From contig NZ_POVL01000024.1 of assembly GCF_002939185.1 (NCBI RefSeq), forward strand, positions 1 through 64,000: a stretch of 64,000 bases of DNA, read 5' to 3'. Position numbers and translations under genes: made by a program. Under the pieces are notes generated by a model. The model saw only the letters and a program-made list of their open reading frames with translations, was not told the DNA's origin and made no database searches. The DNA comes from Enterobacter sichuanensis (GTDB taxonomy: Bacteria; Pseudomonadota; Gammaproteobacteria; Enterobacterales; Enterobacteriaceae). How positions within the stretch are numbered: the first letter of the stretch is position 1; each line of letters begins with the position of its first letter. Of this stretch, positions 32,020 to 42,181 are shown piece after piece.

Positions 32020-32413
32020 CACACGATACTGGCTGGTGTGCTCAGTATTGCTGTTGACCGGCATGCGCGATCCCTTTCGCCCACCGGACGATCCCTGCGC
32101 GACGGGTGAACTGACGCAGTGGCGCTATCGCGGCATGGTGGGAGGACGCGATGCTATCGGCATTTTGCAGGATGGGCAAAAGCGCTGGCACCGACTAAAA
32201 ATGGATGAGCGCTTCCCGGCGGGCTGGCAAATAACCGCCATTACTGAATCGGAACTGGTTGTTGAGGTGGGAGACACCTGTGAACCCGTTCAGTGGATGT
32301 GGCAACGAGAAGGAATTGAGAAGAATGAATTTACGGATAACGCTGTTGCTGCTGATGTTCAGCCATCCTCTGTGGGCCGCCGCGCCAAAGCCGGTCACGC
32401 TGGTGGTGGATGA
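32009..32413 (+). CDS. hofP: HofP, PilP-like protein
   Basis: A 134-residue protein. It starts with a hydrophobic leader (YWLVCSVLLLTGM) and the family motif MRDPFRPPDD. An SH3-like part, characteristic of PilP pilot partners of secretins, follows (LTQWRYRGMVGGRDAIGILQDGQKRW). ATG 32009 lies inside the hofO end and gives the E. coli length. The frame is open further upstream, to 31940. It overlaps hofQ by 89 bases in another frame, an unusually long overlap also seen in the E. coli operon layout as recalled. Confidence 0.83.
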   Translation: MRNSTRYWLVCSVLLLTGMRDPFRPPDDPCATGELTQWRYRGMVGGRDAIGILQDGQKRWHRLKMDERFPAGWQITAITESELVVEVGDTCEPVQWMWQREGIEKNEFTDNAVAADVQPSSVGRRAKAGHAGGG

Positions 32414-33563
32414 TGTTCCGGTCGTTCAGGTGTTGCAGGCGCTGGCCACTCAGGAGAGCCGAAATCTGGTGGTATCGCCTGATGTCAGCGGCACGCTTTC
32501 GCTCAACCTGACGCATGTCCCCTGGCGGCAGGCGCTACAGACGGTTGTCTCCAGCGCCGGACTCGTTTTGCGCGAGGAAGGGGGCATTTTCTACGTCCAT
32601 ACCGCAGCCTGGCAGCGTGAACAGCGGGAACGTTCAGAACAGGAGAAAACGCGTCGACAGCTTGATGCGCCGCTGGTTTCACATAGCATCCCTTTTTCCT
32701 ATGCCGATGCCGGAGAACTGCAAAAAGCAGCGGAAAAACTCCTGAGCCCAAAGGGAAGTTTATCTGTCGACAAACGGACCAATCGCCTGCTGATCCGGGA
32801 TAGCCAGACGGTGGTGGATACGCTGGTGCGCTGGGCCAGTCAGATGGACATTCCCGTCGAGCAGGTAGAGCTGGCGGCGCATATTGTGACCATGACTGAA
32901 AAAAGCCTGCGTGAACTGGGGGTGAAGTGGGCGCTCGCCGATGCCACCGACGCGGGGAAGGTGGGACAGCTCACGACGCTTGGCAGCGATCTGTCCGTGG
33001 CCAGCGCTACCAGCCACGTGGGGTTTAATATCGGACGGATCAACGGTCGGCTGCTGGATCTGGAACTGTCGGCGCTGGAGCAAAAACAGCAGGTCGATAT
33101 TATTGCCAGCCCGCGACTGCTGGCCTCGCATATGCAGCCGGCCAGTATCAAACAGGGGAGCGAGATCCCCTATCAGGTCTCCAGCGGGGAAAGCGGCGCC
33201 ACCTCCGTGGAGTTCAAAGAGGCCGTACTGGGGATGGAAGTGACGCCGGTGGTATTGCCGGGGGGGCGCGTGCGCCTGAAATTGCACATCAGCGAAAATA
33301 TGCCAGGACAGGTCCTGCAGCAGGCTGACGGCGAAACGCTGGCTATCGACAAACAAGAGATAGAGACGCAGGTTGAGGTAAAAAGTGGAGAAACGCTGGC
33401 ATTGGGCGGAATTTTTTCGCAGAAGAACAAAACCGGCAGTGACAGTGTGCCGGGGCTGGGGAGCATCCCCTGGCTGGGGGCGCTTTTTCGCCATGACGGG
33501 AAAGACCACGAACGACGTGAATTAGTGGTGTTTATTACACCACGTCTGGTCGGTATTCACTGA
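32325..33563 (+). CDS. hofQ: HofQ, outer-membrane secretin (PilQ-like)
   Basis: A 412-residue secretin with a cleavable signal peptide (MNLRITLLLLMFSHPLWAAAP). An N0/STN-like domain (about 25-95), an N1/KH-like domain (about 125-190) and the C-terminal secretin domain follow. The secretin signature VEVKSGETLALGGIF and terminal RRELVVFITPRLV are clear. It is the predicted DNA-uptake or export channel of the hof system. ATG 32325 is chosen by the signal peptide and the E. coli length. Intact. Confidence 0.93.
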   Translation: MNLRITLLLLMFSHPLWAAAPKPVTLVVDDVPVVQVLQALATQESRNLVVSPDVSGTLSLNLTHVPWRQALQTVVSSAGLVLREEGGIFYVHTAAWQREQRERSEQEKTRRQLDAPLVSHSIPFSYADAGELQKAAEKLLSPKGSLSVDKRTNRLLIRDSQTVVDTLVRWASQMDIPVEQVELAAHIVTMTEKSLRELGVKWALADATDAGKVGQLTTLGSDLSVASATSHVGFNIGRINGRLLDLELSALEQKQQVDIIASPRLLASHMQPASIKQGSEIPYQVSSGESGATSVEFKEAVLGMEVTPVVLPGGRVRLKLHISENMPGQVLQQADGETLAIDKQEIETQVEVKSGETLALGGIFSQKNKTGSDSVPGLGSIPWLGALFRHDGKDHERRELVVFITPRLVGIH

Positions 33564-33849
33564 CGGGTAACGATCCCCGCAATGATTTTGCATTCAGTTT
33601 GTTGCAGATGTTTGACGTGGGGCATGAATTAGCATACAAGGAGTACCGATTTGAGTTGGACTTACGTCTTATTACCTTATGCGCCCGGCGCGGTGATTTA
33701 ATCAGTTGCCAAACAAGCCGGAGTATTGAGATAATTTTTAGTCTGACTCTCGCTCTATTGCATATGAGGTTTCAGTTCATGTCCTGCTACGCCGGGTGTC
33801 TGCGAAGCGGGGATTACCATTAACGAATAGTCTTAGTAGTACCGATAAA
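33564..33849 (+). promoter_or_regulatory. aroK leader region
   Basis: A 286-base spacer with the aroK promoter. The last 100 bases contain a 14-codon reading frame (33779-33823, [14 protein letters not shown]) with GAGG 9 bases upstream (see findings). The region around it resembles the E. coli aroK leader from memory. Confidence 0.55.
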
Positions 33850-34371
33850 ATGGCAGAGAAACGCAATATCTTTCTGGTTGGGCCTATGGGTGCCGGCAAA
33901 AGCACTATTGGGCGTCAGTTAGCTCAACAACTCAATATGGAATTTTACGATTCTGATCAAGAGATTGAGAAACGAACCGGAGCTGATGTGGGCTGGGTTT
34001 TCGACGTAGAAGGCGAAGAAGGTTTCCGTGACCGAGAAGAAAAAGTGATCAACGAACTCACGGAAAAACAGGGCATCGTACTGGCAACAGGCGGCGGCTC
34101 TGTGAAATCTCGCGAAACCCGCAACCGTCTCTCCGCCCGTGGCGTAGTGGTCTATCTTGAGACGACCATTGAGAAACAGCTGGCACGTACGCAGCGCGAT
34201 AAAAAGCGCCCGCTGCTGCAGGTTGAAACGCCACCACGCGAAGTTCTGGAAGCGTTGGCCGATGAACGCAATCCGCTGTATGAAGAGATTGCCGATGTGA
34301 CCATTCGTACTGACGATCAGAGCGCTAAAGTGGTTGCAAACCAGATTATTCATATGCTGGAAAGCAACTGA
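33850..34371 (+). CDS. aroK: AroK, shikimate kinase I
   Basis: A 173-residue P-loop kinase phosphorylating shikimate at the 3-OH. The Walker A motif GPMGAGKST is at residues 11-19, the shikimate-binding DSDQEIE follows, and the glycine-rich [13 protein letters not shown] comes later. ATG 33850 gives the E. coli N terminus [11 protein letters not shown] start at 33796 would be 18 codons longer. It is the first gene of the aroKB-damX-dam-rpe-gph-trpS superoperon. Confidence 0.98.
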   Translation: MAEKRNIFLVGPMGAGKSTIGRQLAQQLNMEFYDSDQEIEKRTGADVGWVFDVEGEEGFRDREEKVINELTEKQGIVLATGGGSVKSRETRNRLSARGVVVYLETTIEKQLARTQRDKKRPLLQVETPPREVLEALADERNPLYEEIADVTIRTDDQSAKVVANQIIHMLESN

Positions 34372-34428
34372 TTCTGGCTTTATATACACTCGCCTGCGGG
34401 TAAAAGCATTAAAGGTGGATGTCGCGTC

Positions 34429-35517
34429 ATGGAGAGGATTACAGTTACTCTCGGGGAACGTAGTTACCCTATCACCATCGCGGCTGGTTTGTTTAACGAC
34501 CCAGCTTCCTTTTTACCACTGAAAGCGGGTGATCAGGCGATGCTGGTCACCAATGAGACGCTGGCTCCGCTTTATCTCGACCGTGTACGCCACCTGCTTG
34601 AGCAGGCGGGCGTTAAAGTCGACAGTGTGATTCTCCCCGATGGCGAGCAGTATAAAAGCCTGACGGTACTGGATACCGTCTTTACCGCATTGCTGCAAAA
34701 ACCGCACGGTCGCGATACAACACTGCTTGCCCTGGGCGGCGGTGTTGTGGGCGATCTGACCGGCTTTGCGGCCGCAAGCTATCAGCGTGGTGTTCGCTTT
34801 ATTCAAATCCCGACCACGTTGCTGTCTCAGGTCGACTCCTCTGTTGGTGGCAAAACGGCCGTTAACCATCCGCTCGGCAAAAACATGATTGGCGCGTTCT
34901 ACCAGCCTGCCTCGGTGGTGGTGGATCTCGACTGTCTGAAAACCCTGCCGGCGCGCGAGCTGGCTTCTGGTCTGGCGGAAGTGATCAAATACGGCATTAT
35001 TCTGGATGGCGAGTTCTTTAACTGGCTTGAAGAGAATATGGATGCGCTGCTGCGCCTGGATGAGACTGCACTTGCATACTGCATTCGTCGTTGTTGTGAG
35101 CTGAAAGCAGAAGTTGTTGCCGCGGACGAGCGTGAAACGGGCTTACGTGCTTTACTGAATCTTGGGCATACGTTTGGTCACGCGATTGAAGCCGAAATGG
35201 GTTACGGCAACTGGCTGCACGGTGAAGCCGTCGCGGCTGGCATGGTGATGGCCGCCCGCACCTCTGAACGTCTTGGCCAGTTCAAACCGCAAGAGACGGC
35301 ACGTATTGTTGCGCTGCTTGAGCGTGCTGGTTTGCCGGTAACCGGGCCGCAGGAGATGTCGGCACACGCGTATTTACCCCACATGATGCGCGATAAAAAA
35401 GTATTGGCAGGCGAGATGCGTCTTGTACTCCCGCTTGCAATAGGGAAGAGTGAAGTACGCGGCGGAGTGCCGCACGATGTCGTTCTTGGCGCTATCGCTG
35501 ATTGTCAGCAGGCGTAA
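34429..35517 (+). CDS. aroB: AroB, 3-dehydroquinate synthase
   Basis: A 362-residue NAD- and Zn-dependent enzyme converting DAHP to 3-dehydroquinate. The NAD-binding loop [33 protein letters not shown], and metal ligands in [12 protein letters not shown] (His) and [12 protein letters not shown] (His) are visible. It lies 57 bases after aroK and has the E. coli length. Confidence 0.98.
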   Translation: MERITVTLGERSYPITIAAGLFNDPASFLPLKAGDQAMLVTNETLAPLYLDRVRHLLEQAGVKVDSVILPDGEQYKSLTVLDTVFTALLQKPHGRDTTLLALGGGVVGDLTGFAAASYQRGVRFIQIPTTLLSQVDSSVGGKTAVNHPLGKNMIGAFYQPASVVVDLDCLKTLPARELASGLAEVIKYGIILDGEFFNWLEENMDALLRLDETALAYCIRRCCELKAEVVAADERETGLRALLNLGHTFGHAIEAEMGYGNWLHGEAVAAGMVMAARTSERLGQFKPQETARIVALLERAGLPVTGPQEMSAHAYLPHMMRDKKVLAGEMRLVLPLAIGKSEVRGGVPHDVVLGAIADCQQA

Positions 35518-35609
35518 CAACTAGAAAGGTCAGGCCACTGTTGCAGGTGGTCGTTTAGCTTCAGGTGAAATGCAAAGTCGTTGGCATAAGCCTTTGAGTG
35601 GGGTGTTAA

Positions 35610-36911
35610 ATGGATGAATTCAAACCAGAAGACGAGCTGAAACCCGATCCCAGCGATCGTCGTACTGGTCGTTCTCGTCAATCTTCAGAACGTGATAACG
35701 AGCCGCAGATCAACTTTGACGATGTTGATCTGGATGCAGACGATCGTCGCCCTTCGCGCAGCCGCAACGCGCGTGATGAGCGAGAAGAAGAGGATTATGA
35801 GTCCGAAGAAGATTCAATGGACGAAGAGCCTGTAGAGCGTCGCCCGCGTAAACGTAAAAAAGCCGCTGCGCCAAAACCAGCCTCCCGTCAGTACATCATG
35901 ATGGGCCTTGGCGTTCTGGTGCTGGTGCTGCTGATTGTTGGCATTGGCTCCGCGCTAAAAGCACCTTCATCGAACTCAACCGAGCAAACCGCTTCCGCTG
36001 AGAAGAGCATCAACCTTTCCGGTAACGATGCAAGCGATCAGGCGAATGGCGCACAGCCTGCACCGGGAACCACCTCCGCAGAGCAGACGGCAGGCAATAC
36101 CGCTGCGCCGCAGGATGTTTCTCTGCCACCCGTATCTTCAACCCCCGCTCAGGGTCAGGCACCTGTTACGCCTGAAGGCCAGCAGCGCGTAGAAGTTCAG
36201 GGTGACCTGAACAATGCCCTGACGCAGCCGCAGAATCAGCAGCAGGTTGATAACGTCGTGGTTAACTCTACGCTGCCAACTGAACCTGCAACGGTTGCCC
36301 CGATTCGCGGTGCTAACGCTCAGCCACAAACGGCGGCGACGGAAACCAAACCGCGTCAGACGCAAACCACCACGCGTCCTGAACGTAAGCAGGCGGTAAT
36401 TGAGCCTAAGCGTGAAACCAAACCTCAGGCTGTGGTAAAAGCGCCTGAAGTGAAAACCGTACCGGCACAGCCGAAACGCACTGAAACGGCTGCGGTGAGC
36501 GAGCCTGCAAAAGCGCCTGTCACGCAGACCGCGCCGAAAGCAACGGCGACCACCACGGCACCGGTCACCACCACGGCTCCAGCCGCGACGGCAACAGCAT
36601 CCAGCAGCGCGGCAGGTAAAACGGCAGGCAACGTCGGTTCGCTGAAGTCTGCGCCATCCAGCAATTACACGCTGCAGCTGAGCAGTTCGTCTAACTATGA
36701 CAACCTCAACAGTTGGGCGAAGAAATCCAATCTGAAAAACTATGTGGTTTATCAGACGACCCGTAACGGTCAACCGTGGTATGTGCTGGTCAGCGGTGTG
36801 TATTCATCCAAAGATGAAGCAAAACGTGCCGTAGCGGCCCTGCCTGCTGATGTTCAGGCAAAAAACCCATGGGCGAAGCCGATTCATCAGGTTCAGGCCG
36901 ATCTGAAGTAA
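35610..36911 (+). CDS. damX: DamX, SPOR-domain cell division protein
   Basis: A 433-residue bitopic inner-membrane protein. The acidic/basic cytoplasmic N terminus (1-94) precedes a TM segment ([22 protein letters not shown], about 95-116). A low-complexity Pro/Ala/Thr/Gln periplasmic linker runs from about 120 to 350. The C-terminal SPOR domain (about 350-430) binds denuded glycan at the septum. The linker length differs slightly from E. coli, as expected for a tolerant region. Confidence 0.96.
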   Translation: MDEFKPEDELKPDPSDRRTGRSRQSSERDNEPQINFDDVDLDADDRRPSRSRNARDEREEEDYESEEDSMDEEPVERRPRKRKKAAAPKPASRQYIMMGLGVLVLVLLIVGIGSALKAPSSNSTEQTASAEKSINLSGNDASDQANGAQPAPGTTSAEQTAGNTAAPQDVSLPPVSSTPAQGQAPVTPEGQQRVEVQGDLNNALTQPQNQQQVDNVVVNSTLPTEPATVAPIRGANAQPQTAATETKPRQTQTTTRPERKQAVIEPKRETKPQAVVKAPEVKTVPAQPKRTETAAVSEPAKAPVTQTAPKATATTTAPVTTTAPAATATASSSAAGKTAGNVGSLKSAPSSNYTLQLSSSSNYDNLNSWAKKSNLKNYVVYQTTRNGQPWYVLVSGVYSSKDEAKRAVAALPADVQAKNPWAKPIHQVQADLK

Positions 36912-36978
36912 TGTTTAAAGCGCAGGATGCTGTCGGAGCTTTCTCCACAGCCGGAGAAGGTGTAATCAGTTAGTCAGC

Positions 36979-37791
36979 ATGAAAAAAAATCGCGCTTTTC
37001 TGAAATGGGCAGGGGGGAAATACCCCCTGCTCGATGATATTAAAAAGCACCTGCCTGAGGGCGAGTGTCTTATCGAGCCTTTCGTTGGCGCGGGATCGGT
37101 GTTCCTGAACACCGATTTTTCGCGTTATATCCTGGCGGATATCAACAGCGACCTTATCAGCCTCTATAACATCGTTAAGCTGCGTACCGAAGAGTATGTC
37201 GCAGAGGCGCGCAAACTGTTTACGCCGGAGAACAATAACCCAGACGTTTACTACCAGTTCCGTGCGGAATTTAACCAGAGTCAGGATCCGTTCCGCCGGG
37301 CGCTGCTGTTCCTCTATCTCAACCGACATGGTTATAACGGTCTGTGCCGGTATAATCTTCGTGGGGAATTTAACGTGCCGTTTGGCCGTTATAAGCGCCC
37401 CTATTTCCCGCAGGACGAGCTGTATCACTTCGCCGAAAAAGCACAGCATGCGGAATTCCACTGCCTCTCGTATGAAGAGTGTATGGAGCTGGCAGGCGTA
37501 AACTCGGTGGTTTACTGTGACCCTCCGTACGCGCCGCTGTCTGCGACAGCGAATTTCACCGCCTATCACACCAACAGCTTCAGCCCGGCCGAACAGGCCC
37601 GCCTGGCGGAGATGGCGGAAAAGCTGGTCAGCAAAAGAATTCCGGTGTTAATTTCGAATCACGATACCCCTGATACGCGCGAATGGTACAAAGCCGCGAC
37701 GCATTTTCAGGTTAAAGTGCGGCGTAGCATTAGCAGCAACGGCGGCACACGTAAAAAGGTGGACGAACTCCTGGCTCTTTATCGCCCCTGA
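36979..37791 (+). CDS. dam: Dam, DNA adenine methyltransferase (GATC)
   Basis: A 270-residue N6-adenine methyltransferase of the D12 class. The AdoMet motif is FLKWAGGKYPLL (7-18), motif I is PFVGAGSVF (about 34-42), and the catalytic motif is DPPY at 181-184. It directs mismatch repair strand choice, replication timing and Pap-type regulation. It is 8 residues shorter at the C terminus than E. coli Dam as recalled. It lies 67 bases after damX. Confidence 0.98.
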   Translation: MKKNRAFLKWAGGKYPLLDDIKKHLPEGECLIEPFVGAGSVFLNTDFSRYILADINSDLISLYNIVKLRTEEYVAEARKLFTPENNNPDVYYQFRAEFNQSQDPFRRALLFLYLNRHGYNGLCRYNLRGEFNVPFGRYKRPYFPQDELYHFAEKAQHAEFHCLSYEECMELAGVNSVVYCDPPYAPLSATANFTAYHTNSFSPAEQARLAEMAEKLVSKRIPVLISNHDTPDTREWYKAATHFQVKVRRSISSNGGTRKKVDELLALYRP

Positions 37792-37832
37792 GCCGTTTTG
37801 CCCGCCGGTAAACACATTTCAAGGAGATGCGG

Positions 37833-38510
37833 ATGAAACAGTTTTTGATTGCCCCCTCAATTCTGTCGGCCGATTTTGCCCGCCTGGGTGAAGACACCGC
37901 TAAAGCTCTCGCGGCTGGCGCAGATGTTGTCCATTTCGACGTGATGGATAACCACTACGTTCCCAATCTGACCATTGGCCCAATGGTGCTTAAGGCGCTG
38001 CGTAACTACGGCATTACCGCCCCGATTGACGTGCATCTGATGGTGAAACCGGTTGACCGTATCGTGCCGGATTTCGCCGCAGCGGGCGCCAGCATCATCA
38101 CCTTCCATCCGGAAGCCTCTGAACATGTGGATCGCACCCTGCAGCTCATCAAAGAGAACGGCTGTAAAGCAGGTCTGGTGTTTAACCCGGCAACGCCGCT
38201 GAGCTATCTCGACCATGTGATGGATAAGCTGGACGTGATCCTGCTGATGTCCGTTAACCCGGGCTTTGGTGGTCAGTCGTTTATTCCTCACACGCTGGAT
38301 AAGCTGCGTGAAGTACGCCGTCGTATTGATGAGTCAGGTTACGATATTCGTCTGGAAGTGGACGGCGGGGTGAAAGTCAATAACATTGGTGAAATCGCGG
38401 CAGCGGGCGCGGATATGTTCGTTGCAGGTTCGGCGATTTTCGACCAACCGGATTACAAAAAAGTCATTGATGAAATGCGCCGTGAGCTGGCGAAGGTAAG
38501 TCATGGATAA
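37833..38510 (+). CDS. rpe: Rpe, ribulose-5-phosphate 3-epimerase
   Basis: A 225-residue TIM-barrel enzyme of the pentose phosphate pathway. Conserved segments are [25 protein letters not shown] (metal His/Asp), [19 protein letters not shown] and LEVDGGV. ATG 37833 is preceded by AAGGAGATGCGG. An ATG 6 bases earlier is within that site. It overlaps gph by 8 bases. Confidence 0.98.
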   Translation: MKQFLIAPSILSADFARLGEDTAKALAAGADVVHFDVMDNHYVPNLTIGPMVLKALRNYGITAPIDVHLMVKPVDRIVPDFAAAGASIITFHPEASEHVDRTLQLIKENGCKAGLVFNPATPLSYLDHVMDKLDVILLMSVNPGFGGQSFIPHTLDKLREVRRRIDESGYDIRLEVDGGVKVNNIGEIAAAGADMFVAGSAIFDQPDYKKVIDEMRRELAKVSHG

Positions 38511-39264
38511 ATTGCAGGCAATTCGGGGTGTGGCATTCGACCTCGACGGCACGCTGGTCGACAGCGCGCCAGGCTTAACGAGTGCCGTAGACCAGGCGCT
38601 GTATGCCCTTGAGCTGCCCGTGGCGGGTGAAGATCTTGTCGTCACGTGGATTGGCAACGGCGCTGATGTCCTGATGGAGCGCGCGCTGACCTGGGCGCGT
38701 CAGGAGCGCGCATCGCAGCGTTCTGCACAGGGTAAACCGAGCGTTGACCATGCGGACATTCCACAGGAAGAGCAACTGCGTATTCTGCGCAAACTGTTCG
38801 ATCTTTTCTATGAAGAGACCGTCGAAGAGGGCAGTTTCCTCTTCCCGGACGTTCTGGAAACGCTGAGCGTGTTGCACGCGAAGGGCATTCCGATGGGGCT
38901 GGTCACCAACAAACCGACGCCGTTTGTGGCACCGCTGCTGGAAGCGCTGGATATCGCGAAGTACTTCTCCGTGATTGTGGGCGGTGATGATGTGCAAAAC
39001 AAAAAACCGCATCCGGAACCGCTGCTGCTGGTGGCAGGAAAATTATCCTTAACACCTGCGGAGCTGCTCTTTGTCGGTGATTCACGCAATGATATTCTGG
39101 CTGCCCGAGCGGCTGGATGTCCTTCCGTCGGATTAACCTATGGCTACAACTACGGTGAGGCCATCACGCTAAGTGAGCCGGATGTTGTGTTCGACCACTT
39201 CAAAGATTTGTTGCCCGCTCTCGGGCTTTCGCACAGTGAACATCAGGAATTGAATAATGACTAA
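38503..39264 (+). CDS. gph: Gph, phosphoglycolate phosphatase
   Basis: A 253-residue HAD-superfamily hydrolase removing 2-phosphoglycolate formed during DNA repair. Motif I is [10 protein letters not shown], motif II is VTNKP, and motif IV is [15 protein letters not shown]. It overlaps rpe (8 bases) and trpS (8 bases), the conserved coupled arrangement. Confidence 0.97.
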   Translation: MDKLQAIRGVAFDLDGTLVDSAPGLTSAVDQALYALELPVAGEDLVVTWIGNGADVLMERALTWARQERASQRSAQGKPSVDHADIPQEEQLRILRKLFDLFYEETVEEGSFLFPDVLETLSVLHAKGIPMGLVTNKPTPFVAPLLEALDIAKYFSVIVGGDDVQNKKPHPEPLLLVAGKLSLTPAELLFVGDSRNDILAARAAGCPSVGLTYGYNYGEAITLSEPDVVFDHFKDLLPALGLSHSEHQELNND

Positions 39265-40261
39265 GCCCATCGTTTTTAGTGGCGCACAGCCTTCAGGTGA
39301 ATTGACCATTGGTAACTACATGGGTGCGTTACGTCAGTGGGTCAGCATGCAGGATGATTACCATTGCATTTACTGCATCGTGGATCTGCATGCGATTACC
39401 GCCCGTCAGGATCCTGAGAAGCTGCGTAAGGCCACGCTGGACACCCTCGCCCTGTATCTGGCCTGTGGGATCGACCCTGAGAAAAGCACCATTTTCGTTC
39501 AGTCCCATGTGCCAGAGCACGCGCAGCTGGGCTGGGCGCTGAACTGCTACACCTATTTCGGTGAACTGAGCCGCATGACCCAGTTCAAGGATAAATCCGC
39601 GCGCTACTCGGAAAACATCAACGCCGGTCTGTTCGACTATCCGGTGCTGATGGCGGCAGACATTCTGCTGTACCAGACAAACCAGGTGCCGGTGGGTGAA
39701 GACCAGAAGCAGCACCTGGAGCTGAGCCGCGATATCGCCCAGCGCTTTAACGCGCTTTATGGCGAGGTGTTCAAAGTTCCAGAGCCGTTTATTCCGAAAT
39801 CGGGTGCCCGCGTCATGTCGCTTCTGGAGCCGACCAAGAAGATGTCCAAGTCTGACGATAACCGCAACAACGTTATCGGCCTGCTGGAAGACCCAAAATC
39901 GGTCGTGAAAAAACTCAAGCGCGCAGTGACCGACTCTGACGAGCCGCCTGTGGTGCGCTACGATGTGCAGAATAAAGCGGGCGTTTCCAACCTGCTGGAT
40001 ATTCTCTCCGGTGTTACCGGCCAGAGCATCCCTGAGCTGGAACAGCACTTCGAAGGCAAGATGTACGGCCACCTGAAAGGCGAAGTGGCCGATGCCGTTT
40101 CCGGCATGCTGACCGAGCTGCAGGAGCGTTATCACCGCTACCGCAATGACGAAGCTTTCCTGCAGAAAGTGATGAAAGAGGGTGCGGAAAAAGCCAGCGC
40201 CCGCGCGTCCGAAACCCTGAAAGCGGTGTACGAAGCGATTGGGTTTGTTGCGAAGCCTTAA
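39257..40261 (+). CDS. trpS: TrpS, tryptophanyl-tRNA synthetase
   Basis: A 334-residue class Ic synthetase. The HIGH-like motif lies in [14 protein letters not shown] and the KMSKS motif in [11 protein letters not shown]. It is the last gene of the aroK superoperon, followed by a REP palindrome and a strong terminator. Confidence 0.98.
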   Translation: MTKPIVFSGAQPSGELTIGNYMGALRQWVSMQDDYHCIYCIVDLHAITARQDPEKLRKATLDTLALYLACGIDPEKSTIFVQSHVPEHAQLGWALNCYTYFGELSRMTQFKDKSARYSENINAGLFDYPVLMAADILLYQTNQVPVGEDQKQHLELSRDIAQRFNALYGEVFKVPEPFIPKSGARVMSLLEPTKKMSKSDDNRNNVIGLLEDPKSVVKKLKRAVTDSDEPPVVRYDVQNKAGVSNLLDILSGVTGQSIPELEQHFEGKMYGHLKGEVADAVSGMLTELQERYHRYRNDEAFLQKVMKEGAEKASARASETLKAVYEAIGFVAKP

Positions 40262-40270
40262 GTCTGCTTT

Positions 40271-40298
40271 GTCGGGTAAGGCGGAGCCGCCACCCGAC
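40271..40298. repeat. REP palindrome after trpS
   Basis: GTCGGGT...ACCCGAC, a variant of the REP core, 9 bases past the trpS stop. Confidence 0.7.
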
Positions 40299-40319
40299 AA
40301 AAAACCGCACAAACAAAAA

Positions 40320-40342
40320 AACCGGGGAACCCCCGGTTTTTT
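40320..40342. terminator. Bidirectional terminator between trpS and yhfL
   Basis: AACCGGGG-AA-CCCCCGGTTTTTT with an A-rich 5' flank. It serves trpS (plus) and yhfL (minus). Confidence 0.88.
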
Positions 40343-40358
40343 TACGCCTGAAAAACGC

Positions 40359-40529
40359 TTACTGCTGTGCCGCCGGGCCGCAACCACCGATGATCTTCGA
40401 AATGGAGATCGCCGGGTGCAGCAGATAATCATAGCTGCAGTTGTTTTTGGTGTTCTGGACGTGACCGGTGCAGGCCGTCAGAGTGGTTAACAGACCGACC
40501 AGAACGGCGGCTTTTGCCAGTTTAAACAT
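40359..40529 (-). CDS. yhfL: YhfL, small lipoprotein
   Basis: A 56-residue predicted lipoprotein. A short lipoprotein signal (MFKLAKAAVLVGLLTTLTAC) puts the lipobox cysteine at residue 20 (LTAC). The mature part contains CSYDYLLHPAISISKIIGGCG with two further cysteines. ATG 40529 is chosen because AAGGA at 40536-40540 lies 6 bases upstream. ATG 40535 directly abuts that site. It matches E. coli YhfL in sequence and in position next to cysG. Function unknown. Confidence 0.88.
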   Translation of the reverse strand: MFKLAKAAVLVGLLTTLTACTGHVQNTKNNCSYDYLLHPAISISKIIGGCGPAAQQ

Positions 40530-40628
40530 ACGCATTCCTTGTCTTAAAAACGAAAATCAGATGTCACTCAAGGGAATAAAGGGAAAAGTTCCACTTCGGG
40601 GCGGTATGTTATCGACAGCGGTAAGAGG

Positions 40629-40654
40629 GGAGTAGTCCGCTTCAGGACTACTCC
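40629..40654. terminator. Hairpin downstream of cysG
   Basis: A perfect 10-bp inverted repeat GGAGTAGTCC-N6-GGACTACTCC, 19 bases past the cysG stop. No T-run follows on either strand, so it may be an RNA-stabilising or Rho-linked end rather than an intrinsic terminator. Confidence 0.5.
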
Positions 40655-40672
40655 GGAAAGGAAGAGTGTGCG

Positions 40673-42046
40673 TTAGTGATTTGAGAACCAGTTGAGTTTG
40701 TCGCGCAGCTCAACCACACGGCCAACCACAATCAGCGCCGGGCTTTCAACCTGCTGCGCCAGTTCGCCTAACTGCGTCAGTACGCCATCCACCACGCGCT
40801 GCGTAATGGCGGTTCCGTTTTCGACCAGCGCGACGGGCATATCTGCCGCCATGCCGTGCTCCAGCAGCTTCGCCTGAATGGTGGCGGCCTGGTTTAACCC
40901 CATGTAGAACACCAGCGTTTGCTTTTCGGCGGCGAGGTTGTGCCAGTCCAGTTCGCTGCCCGTCTTCAGGTGGCCCGTCACCAGACGCACGCTCTGGGCG
41001 TAATCGCGGTGGGTCAGTGGAATACCCGCGTATGCTGAACAGCCGGATGCCGCGGTAATGCCCGGCACCACGGAGAAGGGAATGCCCGCGTTACACAGGG
41101 TTTCGAGCTCCTCGCCGCCGCGACCGAAGATAAACGGATCGCCCCCTTTCAGTCGCACCACGCGTTTTCCCTTTTGCGCCTCGCGCAGCAGGATCTGGTT
41201 AATCTCCTCCTGCGGTACGCAGTGGTAGCCCGCCCGTTTGCCCACGAAGACGCGGTCAGCGTCGCGGCGTACCAGGTTCATGATGTCATCCGAGACCAGA
41301 CGGTCATACACCACAATATCCGCCTGCTGGATCTGCTGCAGGCCTTTCAGCGTCAGCAAGCCCGCATCGCCAGGACCTGCACCGACCAGCACCACTTCGC
41401 CCCGATGATCCAGCGGCTCAGCGAGTAACTGCGCCGTCGTCTCTTCAACCGCTTTACTGTCCTGATTCGCCAGCGACTGCGCCAGGCGGTCATTCACAAA
41501 GAATTTTTCCCAGAAACGACGACGCTCGCCAACGGTCGCGAAGGTTTGCTTCACGCGTGAACGCAGTTGCCCTGCGTAGTGGGCAATCTGACCGAGATGT
41601 TGCGGCAACAGGGCTTCCAGTTTTTCCCGCAACAGGCGCGCCAGAACGGGCGAGCGGCCCCCGGATGACACGGCGATCATCAGCGGTGAACGGTCAATAA
41701 TCGACGGCATGATAAAGCTGGCTTCTTTCGGCGCATCCACCACGTTACAGAAGATACGGCGCGCCTCACAGGCATCGCTGACCCGCTGGTTCACTGCATC
41801 GTCATCCGTCGCGGCAATGGTCAGCCAGCAGGTCTCCAGCAGGGATTCATCAAACTCTCCCTGCACCAGCGTCAGCATCCCTTCCTGGGCCCAGACGTTA
41901 AACTGGGGGGCGAAGGCAATGGCGTTGACGGTCAGTCGGGCGCCCGCCTCTAACAGCAGGCGCGCTTTGCGCTCAGCCACGTCGCCGCCGCCCACAAGCA
42001 GGCAGTCGCGATGGCGTAATTGACAAAAAATCGGCAGGTGATCCAC
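40673..42046 (-). CDS. cysG: CysG, siroheme synthase (trifunctional)
   Basis: A 457-residue fusion enzyme making siroheme from uroporphyrinogen III. The N-terminal part (1 to about 205) is precorrin-2 dehydrogenase/ferrochelatase, with NAD motif [13 protein letters not shown] and Ser in [17 protein letters not shown]. The C-terminal part (about 216-457) is SAM uroporphyrinogen methyltransferase ([18 protein letters not shown], then [16 protein letters not shown]). It supplies siroheme for NirB next door and for sulfite reductase. It directly follows nirD by 135 bases, where E. coli has nirC. Confidence 0.97.
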   Translation of the reverse strand: MDHLPIFCQLRHRDCLLVGGGDVAERKARLLLEAGARLTVNAIAFAPQFNVWAQEGMLTLVQGEFDESLLETCWLTIAATDDDAVNQRVSDACEARRIFCNVVDAPKEASFIMPSIIDRSPLMIAVSSGGRSPVLARLLREKLEALLPQHLGQIAHYAGQLRSRVKQTFATVGERRRFWEKFFVNDRLAQSLANQDSKAVEETTAQLLAEPLDHRGEVVLVGAGPGDAGLLTLKGLQQIQQADIVVYDRLVSDDIMNLVRRDADRVFVGKRAGYHCVPQEEINQILLREAQKGKRVVRLKGGDPFIFGRGGEELETLCNAGIPFSVVPGITAASGCSAYAGIPLTHRDYAQSVRLVTGHLKTGSELDWHNLAAEKQTLVFYMGLNQAATIQAKLLEHGMAADMPVALVENGTAITQRVVDGVLTQLGELAQQVESPALIVVGRVVELRDKLNWFSNH

Positions 42047-42181
42047 GACATTACCTCACAGCATTCATGGAGGGACAGGAATTGACGTCAGGATAACAGC
42101 AGGAATCGCCGAAAATATACGGTTTTTCCTGCCGTTACCCATAAGGGGTCATAAGCTTTTCATATTGAAAAGGCGAGGGAA

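Noticed and set aside
36300..36620. Low-complexity stretch in damX as a possible repeat insertion
   Set aside because: The Pro/Ala/Thr linker is a normal feature of DamX proteins.
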